Shown here piece after piece: positions 5,425-10,746 of a DNA stretch of 10,746 nt. Every line of letters begins with the position of its first letter. The first letter of the stretch is position 1. The translations under genes were made by a program, and so were the position numbers. The stretch lies in contig JACPBJ010000126.1 of assembly GCA_016180375.1 (NCBI GenBank), positions 1 through 10,746 of the forward strand, written 5' to 3'. This DNA is from Nitrososphaerota archaeon. Lineage in GTDB: Archaea; Thermoproteota; Nitrososphaeria; Nitrososphaerales; UBA57. A model generated the notes under the pieces. The model saw only the letters and a list, made by a program, of their open reading frames with translations, did not search any database and was not told the DNA's origin.

Positions 5425-6660
5425 GTGGTTACATTGGTCGATGACAGAAAGCGCATCACTGGCACGAAGGGAAGAGAGCTGTTAGGAAAGAAGATAGCTC
5501 TCTGCATTACTGGAAGTGTGGCTGCGATGGAGTCGCCAAGAATTGCTAGGGATCTCATGAGGCATGGTGCCGAAGTTGTTGCCGTATTATCAGAGTCTGC
5601 TTCCAGAATTGTCAGCCCTGATCTTATGGAGTGGGCAACTGGCAATGATGTTGTCAAGGAAATTACGAGTAAGATTGAGCATGTTCAGCTTGGAGGGAGA
5701 GGAGAAGATGCTGTTGATTTAGTGTTAATAGCGCCATGCACTGCCAATACAATAAGCAAGATTGCAAATGGTATCAGCGATACACCAGTGACGGCTCTTG
5801 TTTCTTGTGCCATTGGTTCCAGAATACCAATTGTAATTGCACCGGGCATGCATGAACCTATGTACGATAGTCCACTCATCAAGCGGAATGTTCAGAGTTT
5901 GCGTTCAACTGGAATTGAATTTGTCGAACCTATCTTAGAAGAGGGGAAGGCCAAGATAGCCCCTCCTGAATCAATTGTTAAACACGTGATTGATGCACTA
6001 TCAGCGAAATCGCTGAAAGGGAAGAAGTTTGTCATAACGGCAGGGCCAACGGTTGAGCACATCGACCCTGTCAGAGTCATAACCAATAGAAGCTCTGGAA
6101 AGATGGGCGTCGCGCTTGCTGAAGCTGCTCTCAATAGAGGAGCTGATGTCACTCTAGTTTACGGGCCTGGGCACGAGCCTCCTCCGGCAGGTGTCAAAGT
6201 AGTGAAAGTGGAAACTACGGATGAAATGCTTGCCGCTCTAAAGAATGAAATGAGGTCAAAGCCTGATGTGGTTATCGCAGCTGCTGCGCCTGCAGATTTC
6301 TCTGCCGAGAAACCCTATCAAACCAAATTAGATTCAAAAGAGAAACTCGAAGTCAGACTCAAGCCAACTCCCAAGATAATTGACATTGTGAAGAAACTCA
6401 GCAACAAGACAAAGCTCATAGCATTCAAGGCAGAATTTGGTGAAAAAGAGATCAAGAAGAAAGTAAGAGAGCTTTTTGAAAAATCGAGGGCTGACTTGGT
6501 GGTTGTCAATGACGTGTCTAAGAAAGGCGTTGGATTTGGTGCCGAGACAAACGAAGTTACAGTATATGATAAATCATTGAAGAGCAAGAAATTTGGGCTA
6601 GCTCCAAAAAGGGAGATAGCAGAAGGGATTATCGACAGAATTCAGGGATTAATCCGCTGA
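5425..6660 (+). CDS. coaBC: Bifunctional phosphopantothenoylcysteine decarboxylase / phosphopantothenate-cysteine ligase
   Basis: CoaBC makes 4'-phosphopantetheine from 4'-phosphopantothenate and cysteine, the middle steps of coenzyme A synthesis. The N-terminal CoaC part (about 20-190) is the FMN-dependent decarboxylase: ALCITGSVAAMESPRIAR (25-42), catalytic H86 in KIEHVQL, N108 in APCTANTISK, and PGMHEPMY (140-147). The CoaB part (200-411) has ITAGPTVEHIDPVR (204-217) and NRSSGKMG (221-228), APADF (288-292), the KLDSKEKL lysine loop, and VNDVSKKGVGFG (361-372). Length (411) is normal. The cysteine of the bacterial CoaC flap (ACG motif) is not seen; the region reads EEGKAKIAPPES, which I believe is the archaeal form. 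GTG at 5425 is used; TTG at 5434 is an alternative. The stop overlaps the next gene's ATG by one base. Confidence 0.95.
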   Translation: MVTLVDDRKRITGTKGRELLGKKIALCITGSVAAMESPRIARDLMRHGAEVVAVLSESASRIVSPDLMEWATGNDVVKEITSKIEHVQLGGRGEDAVDLVLIAPCTANTISKIANGISDTPVTALVSCAIGSRIPIVIAPGMHEPMYDSPLIKRNVQSLRSTGIEFVEPILEEGKAKIAPPESIVKHVIDALSAKSLKGKKFVITAGPTVEHIDPVRVITNRSSGKMGVALAEAALNRGADVTLVYGPGHEPPPAGVKVVKVETTDEMLAALKNEMRSKPDVVIAAAAPADFSAEKPYQTKLDSKEKLEVRLKPTPKIIDIVKKLSNKTKLIAFKAEFGEKEIKKKVRELFEKSRADLVVVNDVSKKGVGFGAETNEVTVYDKSLKSKKFGLAPKREIAEGIIDRIQGLIR

Positions 6661-7382
6661 TGTGCACCATAATAGCCATAGCAAACCCAAACCCAGAATA
6701 CAAGTTCTTCTTCTTTGCTAACAGGGATCGTCCTCTAGATCACTTTTACGGAAACTATCTCAAGTTTTTCAAAAAGAACAAAGTTCTAGGAATTTACGAT
6801 GTTCGTTCTGATAGCTTAGCGTCTGGATATTCTTTGCAGTCTGGAATCTATGGAGGTATTGCGAATGTTGGGGATTACAAAGGGAAGAAGTCTAGAGGAG
6901 TTCTCCTGAAGAAGGTTCTCACTAATGTGAATAATCTGCTTGATGCTGTGATTATGATGGAGCGGGAACTGCTTGGAGGAGAATATAGTTCTGCGAGTTA
7001 TCTCATTGGAAAGGATGGTGAAAATTGGTTGTTTGAGAATTCTGGAAGAAATGTCTACTCCGAAAGGCTTGGGGAGAGATTTGTTCTAACGAACTACTTT
7101 ACTGGAATAAAGGGCAAAGTTTCAGAGGAAGCAAAGGCTAGGCGGAATTATGTTGCCGCGCACCTAGGTTCAAAGGTAGAAATCAACGATATTCTGAAAA
7201 TTGTGGCACATCATGGCGAAAAAGATGGTATATGCAGGCATGGAATTACGTTGGCAAGTTTATTTGTTGCAGGCAGAAAGAAAGGCAAGCCTTTAGTGCT
7301 TTATGGCATTGGAGAGTCCTGTCAGGGCTTGCATAATGTGATTGAGGTTGTTCCTGAGATTAGCGTTGCACCGTCACATTAA
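6660..7382 (+). CDS. NRDE/TANGO2-like Ntn-hydrolase family protein
   Basis: This 240-residue protein starts MCTIIAI and continues with FFFANRDRP (17-25), the signature of NRDE/TANGO2 and C45-type N-terminal nucleophile hydrolases. After Met removal Cys2 would be the nucleophile. Other family marks are GIYGGIANVGDYKG (residues 62-75), the FENSGRN strand, FVLTNYF (about 142-148) and CRHGITLAS (about 192-200). Known relatives cleave or transfer acyl or amide groups; the NRDE subgroup itself has no firm reaction. The ATG overlaps the coaBC TGA by one base (TGATG), so the two are translationally coupled. That points to a job near CoA or pantetheine metabolism, for instance breakdown or acyl transfer of a pantothenyl compound, which is inference. 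Its 3' end overlaps the opposite gene by 23 bases. Confidence 0.85.
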   Translation: MCTIIAIANPNPEYKFFFFANRDRPLDHFYGNYLKFFKKNKVLGIYDVRSDSLASGYSLQSGIYGGIANVGDYKGKKSRGVLLKKVLTNVNNLLDAVIMMERELLGGEYSSASYLIGKDGENWLFENSGRNVYSERLGERFVLTNYFTGIKGKVSEEAKARRNYVAAHLGSKVEINDILKIVAHHGEKDGICRHGITLASLFVAGRKKGKPLVLYGIGESCQGLHNVIEVVPEISVAPSH

Positions 7383-8349
7383 TTGCCGAGCCCGAATTTT
7401 TCCAATCTGACCTTATTTGATAGTAGACTAGGACGCTTAGGCGATAGGTGCCTTCTGTAGCGTTTGCAGTTATGATTTTGATCGGTAATTCTATCCTCTG
7501 ACCCTTATTTACCCCTATAACTCGTTTCTCACCTCCCTCGACAGAGAATCCCGAAGGCATTTTCATCATCTCCCAGTTAGGGTACATCAACTCTAGACGC
7601 TGCTCCATAACAACAAGCATGGCCGCACCAGACATCTCTGAATTGATTACAAACGTAAGATTGATTGCACCGGAAGGAGGCATAATGAATTTTGTCTGAT
7701 TCACATATGCTATGATCTCGGCAGCGCGTTCTTTGCAGTATTCTTTCATGTATTCACGCAATTCTACAGACCCATTGCACAGTACCCATGTGCTACCATC
7801 GTTGCATACAAGTTTAGCAACATCTACAGCACCATTTTCTTTGTTGAAAGATGCTTCAACATTCCATCTTAAATTCGCAAAAACTAATTTGCAGAGAATA
7901 CCAATAGACTCGAAGGTGACTGTATGTGTGTAGTATTCTGAGCCAGGTACGGCAGTTCTTTCTGCATGCCATCTACCAGCTGCTGGATAGCCCAATGGGT
8001 TTGATGGACATCCGCGTCTGCCCTTAGAATAAACCTCTCTGTCACCACTCATATCTGCGAATCCTAATTCACTGAGCCTGAGATAGTCACCGGTTTTATA
8101 GTCCCCATGATCTTTGAGGATAATGTATTTGCCACAAATTACAAACCAGTTGCAACGGATTTCAGGAGGAATCGGTCTAGGAGGAGGGTTTGCTGTAGGG
8201 GTAGAACGCGTGATAGGAAGAGATGAAATTAACGGGGACGGTTCTGGAGCAGAACTTGAAGGTTTTGTAGCGGAGTATTGAATTCCAAGAACTGAAACTA
8301 CTGCAACTATACCTACTGCAATAAGGACAAACGCTGCACTTTGCTTCAA
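7360..8349 (-). CDS. Secreted or membrane-anchored surface protein, function unknown
   Basis: No family is recognised with certainty for this 329-residue protein. An N-terminal hydrophobic segment (about 6-24) after K2 acts as signal or anchor; a Pro/Ser/Thr-rich linker follows (28-62). The middle domain (63-210) has seven cysteines (66, 72, 114, 153, 182, 191, 205), implying disulfides outside the cell. The C-terminal part (about 225-329) alternates beta strands, with IELPIKII and GTYRLSVLVYYQI, and looks like an Ig-like or CARDB/NEW3-type domain. Five N-glycosylation sequons occur at 192, 217, 230, 296 and 324. The start is TTG at 8349, with a TATA box at 8377-8385. It follows the Cys-rich gene and shares with it an element upstream of the TATA box. 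Its 3' end overlaps the NRDE gene by 23 bases. Confidence 0.72.
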   Translation of the reverse strand: MKQSAAFVLIAVGIVAVVSVLGIQYSATKPSSSAPEPSPLISSLPITRSTPTANPPPRPIPPEIRCNWFVICGKYIILKDHGDYKTGDYLRLSELGFADMSGDREVYSKGRRGCPSNPLGYPAAGRWHAERTAVPGSEYYTHTVTFESIGILCKLVFANLRWNVEASFNKENGAVDVAKLVCNDGSTWVLCNGSVELREYMKEYCKERAAEIIAYVNQTKFIMPPSGAINLTFVINSEMSGAAMLVVMEQRLELMYPNWEMMKMPSGFSVEGGEKRVIGVNKGQRIELPIKIITANATEGTYRLSVLVYYQIRSDWKNSGSAINVTVQR

Positions 8350-8376
8350 ATCGCTATGAGTGATGCGACGATCTGC

Positions 8377-8385
8377 AATAAAATA
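8377..8385 (-). promoter_or_regulatory. TATA box of the surface-protein gene starting at 8349
   Basis: Minus-strand TATTTTATT is centred 32 bases upstream of the TTG at 8349, giving a predicted leader of about 6 bases. Same core as the box at 657-666. The shared element at 8396-8414 lies 11 bases further upstream. Confidence 0.45.
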
Positions 8386-8395
8386 CTTCTGGGTA

Positions 8396-8414
8396 TGTCG
8401 AGGCTAGAAAGAGG
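8396..8414. repeat. Shared upstream element, copy 1
   Basis: TGTCGAGGCTAGAAAGAGG on plus. It matches 8816-8835 at 18 of 19 bases with one extra A in the other copy. It lies between the Cys-rich gene and the 8349 gene, just upstream of the latter's TATA box, where archaeal activators often bind. Confidence 0.5.
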
Positions 8415-8429
8415 GTGAGGGGTGTCTTG

Positions 8430-8729
8430 CTAGCAGCCGCGTGGGGCGTTGCATACACCCGCTGGTGAATGGCACTGACCTGTTTCCGTATTACAGACTT
8501 GGGCTCCGCCACAACCACAGTCAAATGCGCAGGTATCGGCATCCATCCATGAAGCGCACTTGTACTCGGGAGCGTTTATGAGTCTAGGTTTGATAGTTTG
8601 CACTCCTCGTCCAATCTGCTGTGGAGTGGTTTGAGGAATAGGCTGTGCTATGTCGCCAGTGAATAGCATGAAACCTATAATAGCTGTAGCGATAACAAGA
8701 GGAATGGGTATCATCTGACTTGCTTTCAA
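8430..8729 (-). CDS. Small secreted cysteine-rich protein
   Basis: This 99-residue protein has a hydrophobic N-terminal segment (about 7-24), a Pro/Gln linker (28-50) and a C-terminal part with eight cysteines in its last 42 residues (58, 67, 71, 73, 79, 86, 93, 99). The CAFDCGCGGAQVC stretch and even cysteine number suggest a compact disulfide-knotted domain outside the cell; metal binding is another option. There is no lipobox cysteine after the hydrophobic segment. I know no named family for it. The start is TTG at 8729, directly preceded in frame by a stop codon two codons upstream; ATG at codon 6 is an alternative but would lose the K2 positive charge. It shares an upstream element and anchor-linker-Cys layout with the next gene (7360-8349), so the two may act together at the surface. 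Confidence 0.65.
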   Translation of the reverse strand: MKASQMIPIPLVIATAIIGFMLFTGDIAQPIPQTTPQQIGRGVQTIKPRLINAPEYKCASWMDADTCAFDCGCGGAQVCNTETGQCHSPAGVCNAPRGC

Positions 8730-8794
8730 TTTCTATATTTTCCTACTCTGGCTATTCGCCAGGTCTAACAGTACGGATTAAACTACCCCGGTAG

Positions 8795-8802
8795 CTATAA
8801 AG
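8795..8802 (-). promoter_or_regulatory. Probable TATA box of the Cys-rich gene
   Basis: Minus-strand CTTTATAG predicts a transcript start near 8773 and a leader of about 44 bases to the TTG at 8729. The leader includes the small inverted repeat CTGGC/GCCAG at 8748-8762 (5-base loop). The shared element at 8816-8835 lies about 13 bases upstream of the box, much as in copy 1. Confidence 0.35.
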
Positions 8803-8815
8803 ATTGTTGCATATT

Positions 8816-8835
8816 TGTTGAGGCTAAGAAAGAGG
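8816..8835. repeat. Shared upstream element, copy 2
   Basis: TGTTGAGGCTAAGAAAGAGG on plus; compare 8396-8414. One substitution and one inserted A separate the copies. It lies upstream of the TATA box of the Cys-rich gene. Confidence 0.5.
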
Positions 8836-8924
8836 TATTTGGTACCTTCTTGTCAGCGATTCAACAGATTCTAAATAATCAAATGCTATGGATAGATCAA
8901 TAATGGAGTGGCATCTGGACTTAT

Positions 8925-9146
8925 TCAGACAAGCGCTTCTATGATGTCTTGGTCATGCATAGGCTCATAGTACATCTCAAGTCTGCTCTGGGTAAGTTCT
9001 GTATTGTGCACAAGATTATTATGCAGTGCTGCCCAGCCTAGGTTGCCAAAACTGTAGTATGGTTTAGCGGCGCTACAGATTTTGCATCGGTATACTTGAT
9101 TCAGCCGCCAATTCCCAGATTTCTCAAGATCTTTGCTTGCGAACAA
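8925..9146 (-). CDS. C2H2-like mini zinc-finger protein (73 residues)
   Basis: The small protein carries C21-x2-C24 and H42-x4-H47 (in YRCKICS and ALHNNLVHN), a C2H2-like zinc-site pattern with an unusually long 17-residue span between the pairs. Aromatic residues Y30, Y31, F33 and W38 could form the core. The rest is charged and without signal peptide, so it is probably intracellular. Small zinc-finger proteins are common in archaea, mostly uncharacterised, some binding nucleic acids or partner proteins. The start is TTG at 9146; the TATA box at 9170-9177 is centred 27 bases upstream, which is strong support for a leaderless gene and for this start. It diverges from the DUF4443-like regulator. 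Zinc binding is inferred from four residues only. Confidence 0.6.
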   Translation of the reverse strand: MFASKDLEKSGNWRLNQVYRCKICSAAKPYYSFGNLGWAALHNNLVHNTELTQSRLEMYYEPMHDQDIIEALV

Positions 9147-9169
9147 TCGAAATTGACTCAGGGGTTCTT

Positions 9170-9177
9170 TTTATAAA
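9170..9177 (-). promoter_or_regulatory. TATA box of the mini zinc-finger gene
   Basis: TTTATAAA, symmetric, is centred 27 bases upstream of the TTG at 9146 on the minus strand, so transcription should begin at the start codon itself. Confidence 0.6.
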
Positions 9178-9235
9178 TCTGCGGAAGTCTAAATCCGGAT
9201 TGGGCGTCGTTGCAAGGAGCATCGTCAGCGTAGAG

Positions 9236-9243
9236 TTTTAAGT
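9236..9243 (+). promoter_or_regulatory. Weak TATA-like box of the DUF4443-like gene
   Basis: TTTTAAGT is centred about 33 bases upstream of the TTG at 9273, predicting a leader of 7-8 bases. The match to consensus is modest. Confidence 0.3.
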
Positions 9244-9272
9244 GGGAGATTGTTGCGCCCATTAGGTCGGCC

Positions 9273-9890
9273 TTGAGAGCAAAATCCCTGATTGAGAAGG
9301 CTGCTCAAGAGACTCTTGCAGGACCTTCTCCCACCTTTTCTAAGCTCCACGCCTACAAGGCCATAGCATTGCTTGGAGAACGCGATCTCGGACGAAATGC
9401 TCTCTCCAAAGAAATTGGAATAGGGTCAGGAGCAGTAAGAACCCTCATCTCAAAAATCAAGAAGATGAGGTTAATCACTGTAGAGAAAAGCGGTTGCCAA
9501 CTGACAAAGAAAGGAAAGTCAACGAGGAAAGAAATGCTGTTGCAGATTCCAATCTCAAAGCCCATAGACGCAGGGAGGCTATCTGTTGGGAAATTTGATC
9601 ATGCGGTAATTGTCAAAGGAGCGGCAAAAAGGGTTCGAGCAGGGATAGAGCAGAGAGACGCAGCCATAGTTCAGGGCGCAAAAGGAGCCACGACGATCAT
9701 CTTCAAGAACGGAAAATTTTCACTAAGCGACAGCATGGATTGCGAAAAGGATTTTCCAGACAAGGTCTGGAAGGCATTGAAAGGGCTGCGACCAAAGGAT
9801 GGCGATGCTATCATAGTTTCGAGCTCTGAAACTGCTCAGAAAGCTGAGTATGGAGCTCTTGCAGCTGCATGGACACTACTAGAAGACTGA
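9273..9890 (+). CDS. Helix-turn-helix protein with DUF4443-like C-terminal domain
   Basis: This 205-residue protein looks like an archaeal transcription regulator. The N-terminal part (about 24-95) is a winged helix: SKLHAYKAIALLGER (24-38), then RNALSKEIGIGSGAVRTLIS (41-60) as the helix-turn-helix, then LITVEKSGCQLTKKGK (67-82) as the wing. The C-terminal part (about 105-205) matches DUF4443 proteins from memory: FDHAVIVKGAAKRVRAGIEQ, then RDAAIVQGAKGATTIIFKNG, and a closing GDAIIVSSSE with an alanine-rich helix. The ligand is unknown. The start is TTG at 9273; no ATG lies upstream in frame near the weak TATA box. It is monocistronic or followed by tiny ORFs, and divergent from the mini zinc-finger gene. 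Regulation target is unknown; its neighbours are candidates. Confidence 0.78.
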   Translation: MRAKSLIEKAAQETLAGPSPTFSKLHAYKAIALLGERDLGRNALSKEIGIGSGAVRTLISKIKKMRLITVEKSGCQLTKKGKSTRKEMLLQIPISKPIDAGRLSVGKFDHAVIVKGAAKRVRAGIEQRDAAIVQGAKGATTIIFKNGKFSLSDSMDCEKDFPDKVWKALKGLRPKDGDAIIVSSSETAQKAEYGALAAAWTLLED

Positions 9891-9893
9891 AAA

Positions 9894-10019
9894 ATGAATC
9901 TCTCGCTCATTCAAGTGCATTACTCTAATAGTATCTGCTACAATTGTAACAACAAGACTCTACAAGATTGCCCAGTACTCATCTTGCTTTATATTGCCCC
10001 CCTAGGTAAATGTAAATGA
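9894..10019 (+). CDS. Possible 41-residue ORF after the DUF4443-like gene
   Basis: ATG at 9894 comes three bases after the regulator's stop and opens 41 codons ending TGA at 10017-10019. The peptide contains ICYNC (residues 14-18), a further Cys at 26 and one at 40. Its last bases overlap the ATG at 10016 as ATGA. No family is recognised, and a frame of this length can arise by chance. Against it, the strong TATA box at 9987 lies within it. Confidence 0.18.
   Translation: MNLSLIQVHYSNSICYNCNNKTLQDCPVLILLYIAPLGKCK
9987..9994 (+). promoter_or_regulatory. Upstream tandem TATA box
   Basis: CTTTATAT, in the context GCTTTATAT, is centred 26 bases before an ATG at 10016. Predicted transcript start is 10016-10017. 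No recognised gene follows on plus. Confidence 0.42.
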
Positions 10020-10043
10020 GGGGAGCTTTCGACGCAATCCCGC

Positions 10044-10051
10044 TTTATATA
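10044..10051 (+). promoter_or_regulatory. Downstream tandem TATA box
   Basis: TTTATATA, again in GCTTTATAT, 57 bases after the first copy. Predicted start is about 10073, at the GTG of an 18-codon ORF (10072). Confidence 0.45.
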
Positions 10052-10052
10052 C

Positions 10053-10101
10053 GGGGGGAGGGGGTTCGTTTGTGCAGGGGCGTGCCATTCCCTATACGGG
10101 G
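10053..10101 (+). other. Four G-tracts, possible G-quadruplex
   Basis: Runs of 6, 5, 4 and 4 G lie at 10053-10058, 10060-10064, 10077-10080 and 10098-10101 on plus. Loops are 1, 12 and 17 bases, so a quadruplex is possible but not of the most stable kind. A C6 run at 9997-10002 could pair with the first tract. Confidence 0.25.
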
Positions 10102-10128
10102 AGAGTCATGTGTGTGTTTTGTAAATAG
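10072..10128 (+). CDS. Possible 18-residue leaderless microprotein
   Basis: GTG at 10072 is centred 24-25 bases behind the TATA box at 10044-10051 and opens 18 codons ending TAG at 10126-10128. The end of the peptide is RVMCVFCK, with a CxxC pair. The promoter spacing is right for a leaderless message; the coding capacity is too short to judge. It may equally be a noncoding RNA. Confidence 0.15.
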   Translation: MQGRAIPYTGRVMCVFCK

Positions 10129-10188
10129 AACCGTAAGCTATCTACTATCATACTATGTTAGCTCCTTTCTCCATACTTTAAACGATAT

Positions 10189-10746
10189 TCATAGTTCTAC
10201 AGAATTACTTCTTTTCGAAAGAGCATATCCTATCAAAAGTCCAACAACAAGCCCTCCAAAATGCGCAAAAAGGTTCACCCCTACGCCAATGGTGAACAGG
10301 AAGAAAAATGCAGAGTAGGCAAGCGCAAGTCCCATAGAATTCGGTGAAATCCCTCCAGAATATGCCAGGTACGCGCCAATTACGCCGAAAATGGCTCCAG
10401 AAGCCCCTACTGACAGGGCAAAAGGCCCAAGAAGAAGTGTAAGCAAGTTCCCAAAAAGACCCGATGCGAAGTAAATCACGAATAATTGACCTTTAGAAAA
10501 TACAAGATCAGACGCCCTCCCATAGTAAATCAAGAATACCATGTTTCCGAGAAAGTGCACAATATCTGCGTGGACAAACATGGATGTAATGAACTGCCAA
10601 TAGGCACCATTTACTGCAAGGTTATTCGCCTGCCCAAGAACCGTAAGCACTCTTTCGCTCATCGTTATCGGATTTCTGCTGAAAATGGAAGTGACTGCGT
10701 ACATTGCTGAATTAACGATTAAAAGAACTGTGGAAGCCCTGTGCTC
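10189..10746 (-). CDS. Rhomboid-family intramembrane serine protease (partial, start beyond window)
   Basis: Rhomboids cut membrane proteins within the bilayer using a Ser-His pair. In this frame are FITSMFVHADIVHFLGNM, with the HFLGN motif of the second membrane segment, the catalytic serine in SVGASGAIFG, and the catalytic histidine in FAHFGGLVVGLLIGY. About six membrane segments are seen. An internal ATG lies at 10704, but the frame stays open another 14 codons to the right edge, and those codons (ASTVLLIVNSA) look like the first membrane segment, so the true start lies outside the window. The visible C-terminus is complete, ending in a short charged tail. No neighbour suggests a substrate. 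Both catalytic residues are present, so it should be active. Confidence 0.9.
   Translation of the reverse strand, partial: EHRASTVLLIVNSAMYAVTSIFSRNPITMSERVLTVLGQANNLAVNGAYWQFITSMFVHADIVHFLGNMVFLIYYGRASDLVFSKGQLFVIYFASGLFGNLLTLLLGPFALSVGASGAIFGVIGAYLAYSGGISPNSMGLALAYSAFFFLFTIGVGVNLFAHFGGLVVGLLIGYALSKRSNSVEL

Larger units (their letters stand above)
9891..10188. other. Intergenic stretch with tandem promoters, G-tracts and tiny ORFs
   Basis: No conventional gene is seen in these 298 bases. They hold two TATA boxes on plus, G-rich tracts at 10053-10101, a near-repeat around TATACGGGG at 10048 and 10093, and tiny ORFs of 41 and 18 codons. A longer 100-codon frame from 10016 runs antisense into the rhomboid gene and is probably chance beyond 10188. 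No tRNA, rRNA or transposon end is recognised. Confidence 0.6.

Noticed and set aside
8354..8542. 62-codon frame opposite in phase to the Cys-rich gene
   Set aside because: Shares the strand with the Cys-rich gene in another frame, lacks a signal peptide or motif, and covers the intergenic promoter.
9893..9913. Small inverted repeat (TGAAT/ATTCA) after the DUF4443-like gene as terminator
   Set aside because: Five-base arms with a nine-base loop and no T-run; could easily be chance.
10053..10090. GGTTCG inside a G-rich stretch, like a tRNA T-arm
   Set aside because: No acceptor stem, D-arm or anticodon arm can be folded around it.
10130..10318. The 3' part of a 100-codon plus-strand frame starting at 10016
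   Set aside because: Beyond about 10188 it is only the opposite strand of the clear rhomboid gene; composition is rich in S, T, P and L as usual for shadow frames. Only its promoter and first bases are of interest.

Overview
The window looks archaeal, most likely Thermoproteota of the Nitrososphaeria (Thaumarchaeota) side; I infer this and have not tested it by phylogeny. The reasons are the archaeal-type CoaBC, a DUF4443-like helix-turn-helix regulator, a stand-alone Lrp/AsnC RAM-domain protein, and many TATA boxes sitting about 26 bases upstream of start codons, as in leaderless archaeal transcripts. Six of thirteen main genes appear to start with TTG. There is no CRISPR array, insertion sequence, rRNA or recognisable tRNA.

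Left part (1-1034): a flavin-reductase-like protein on the minus strand and a small DUF5655-like protein on the plus strand diverge from a short intergenic region that holds a 14-base perfect palindrome.

Nitrogen block (1031-4831, minus strand): transcription order is a 29-codon leader ORF, amt (ammonium channel), a RAM-domain sensor without DNA-binding domain, a canonical PII protein with an intact T-loop tyrosine, and an ArsB/NhaD/SLC13-type permease. Gaps are 2, 47, 11 and 8 bases, so this reads as an operon. The 47-base gap carries a hairpin and a probable internal promoter. PII should gate Amt according to 2-oxoglutarate and ATP/ADP; the permease may be a second PII-linked transporter.

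Centre (4832-7382, plus strand): a 16-base palindrome and a strong TATA box precede an operon of an unrecognised 131-residue protein, coaBC (phosphopantothenate to phosphopantetheine in CoA synthesis) and an NRDE-type Ntn-hydrolase whose ATG overlaps the coaBC stop codon.

Right-centre (7360-9177, minus strand): two secreted or membrane-anchored proteins, one with an Ig-like C-terminal region and one very cysteine-rich, share a nearly identical 19-20 base element just upstream of their TATA boxes. Next comes a 73-residue C2H2-like mini protein with an excellent leaderless promoter.

Right end (9236-10746): a DUF4443-type regulator on plus, then a gene-poor stretch of about 300 bases with two tandem TATA boxes pointing rightward, G-rich tracts and tiny ORFs, then a rhomboid protease on minus that runs off the right edge.
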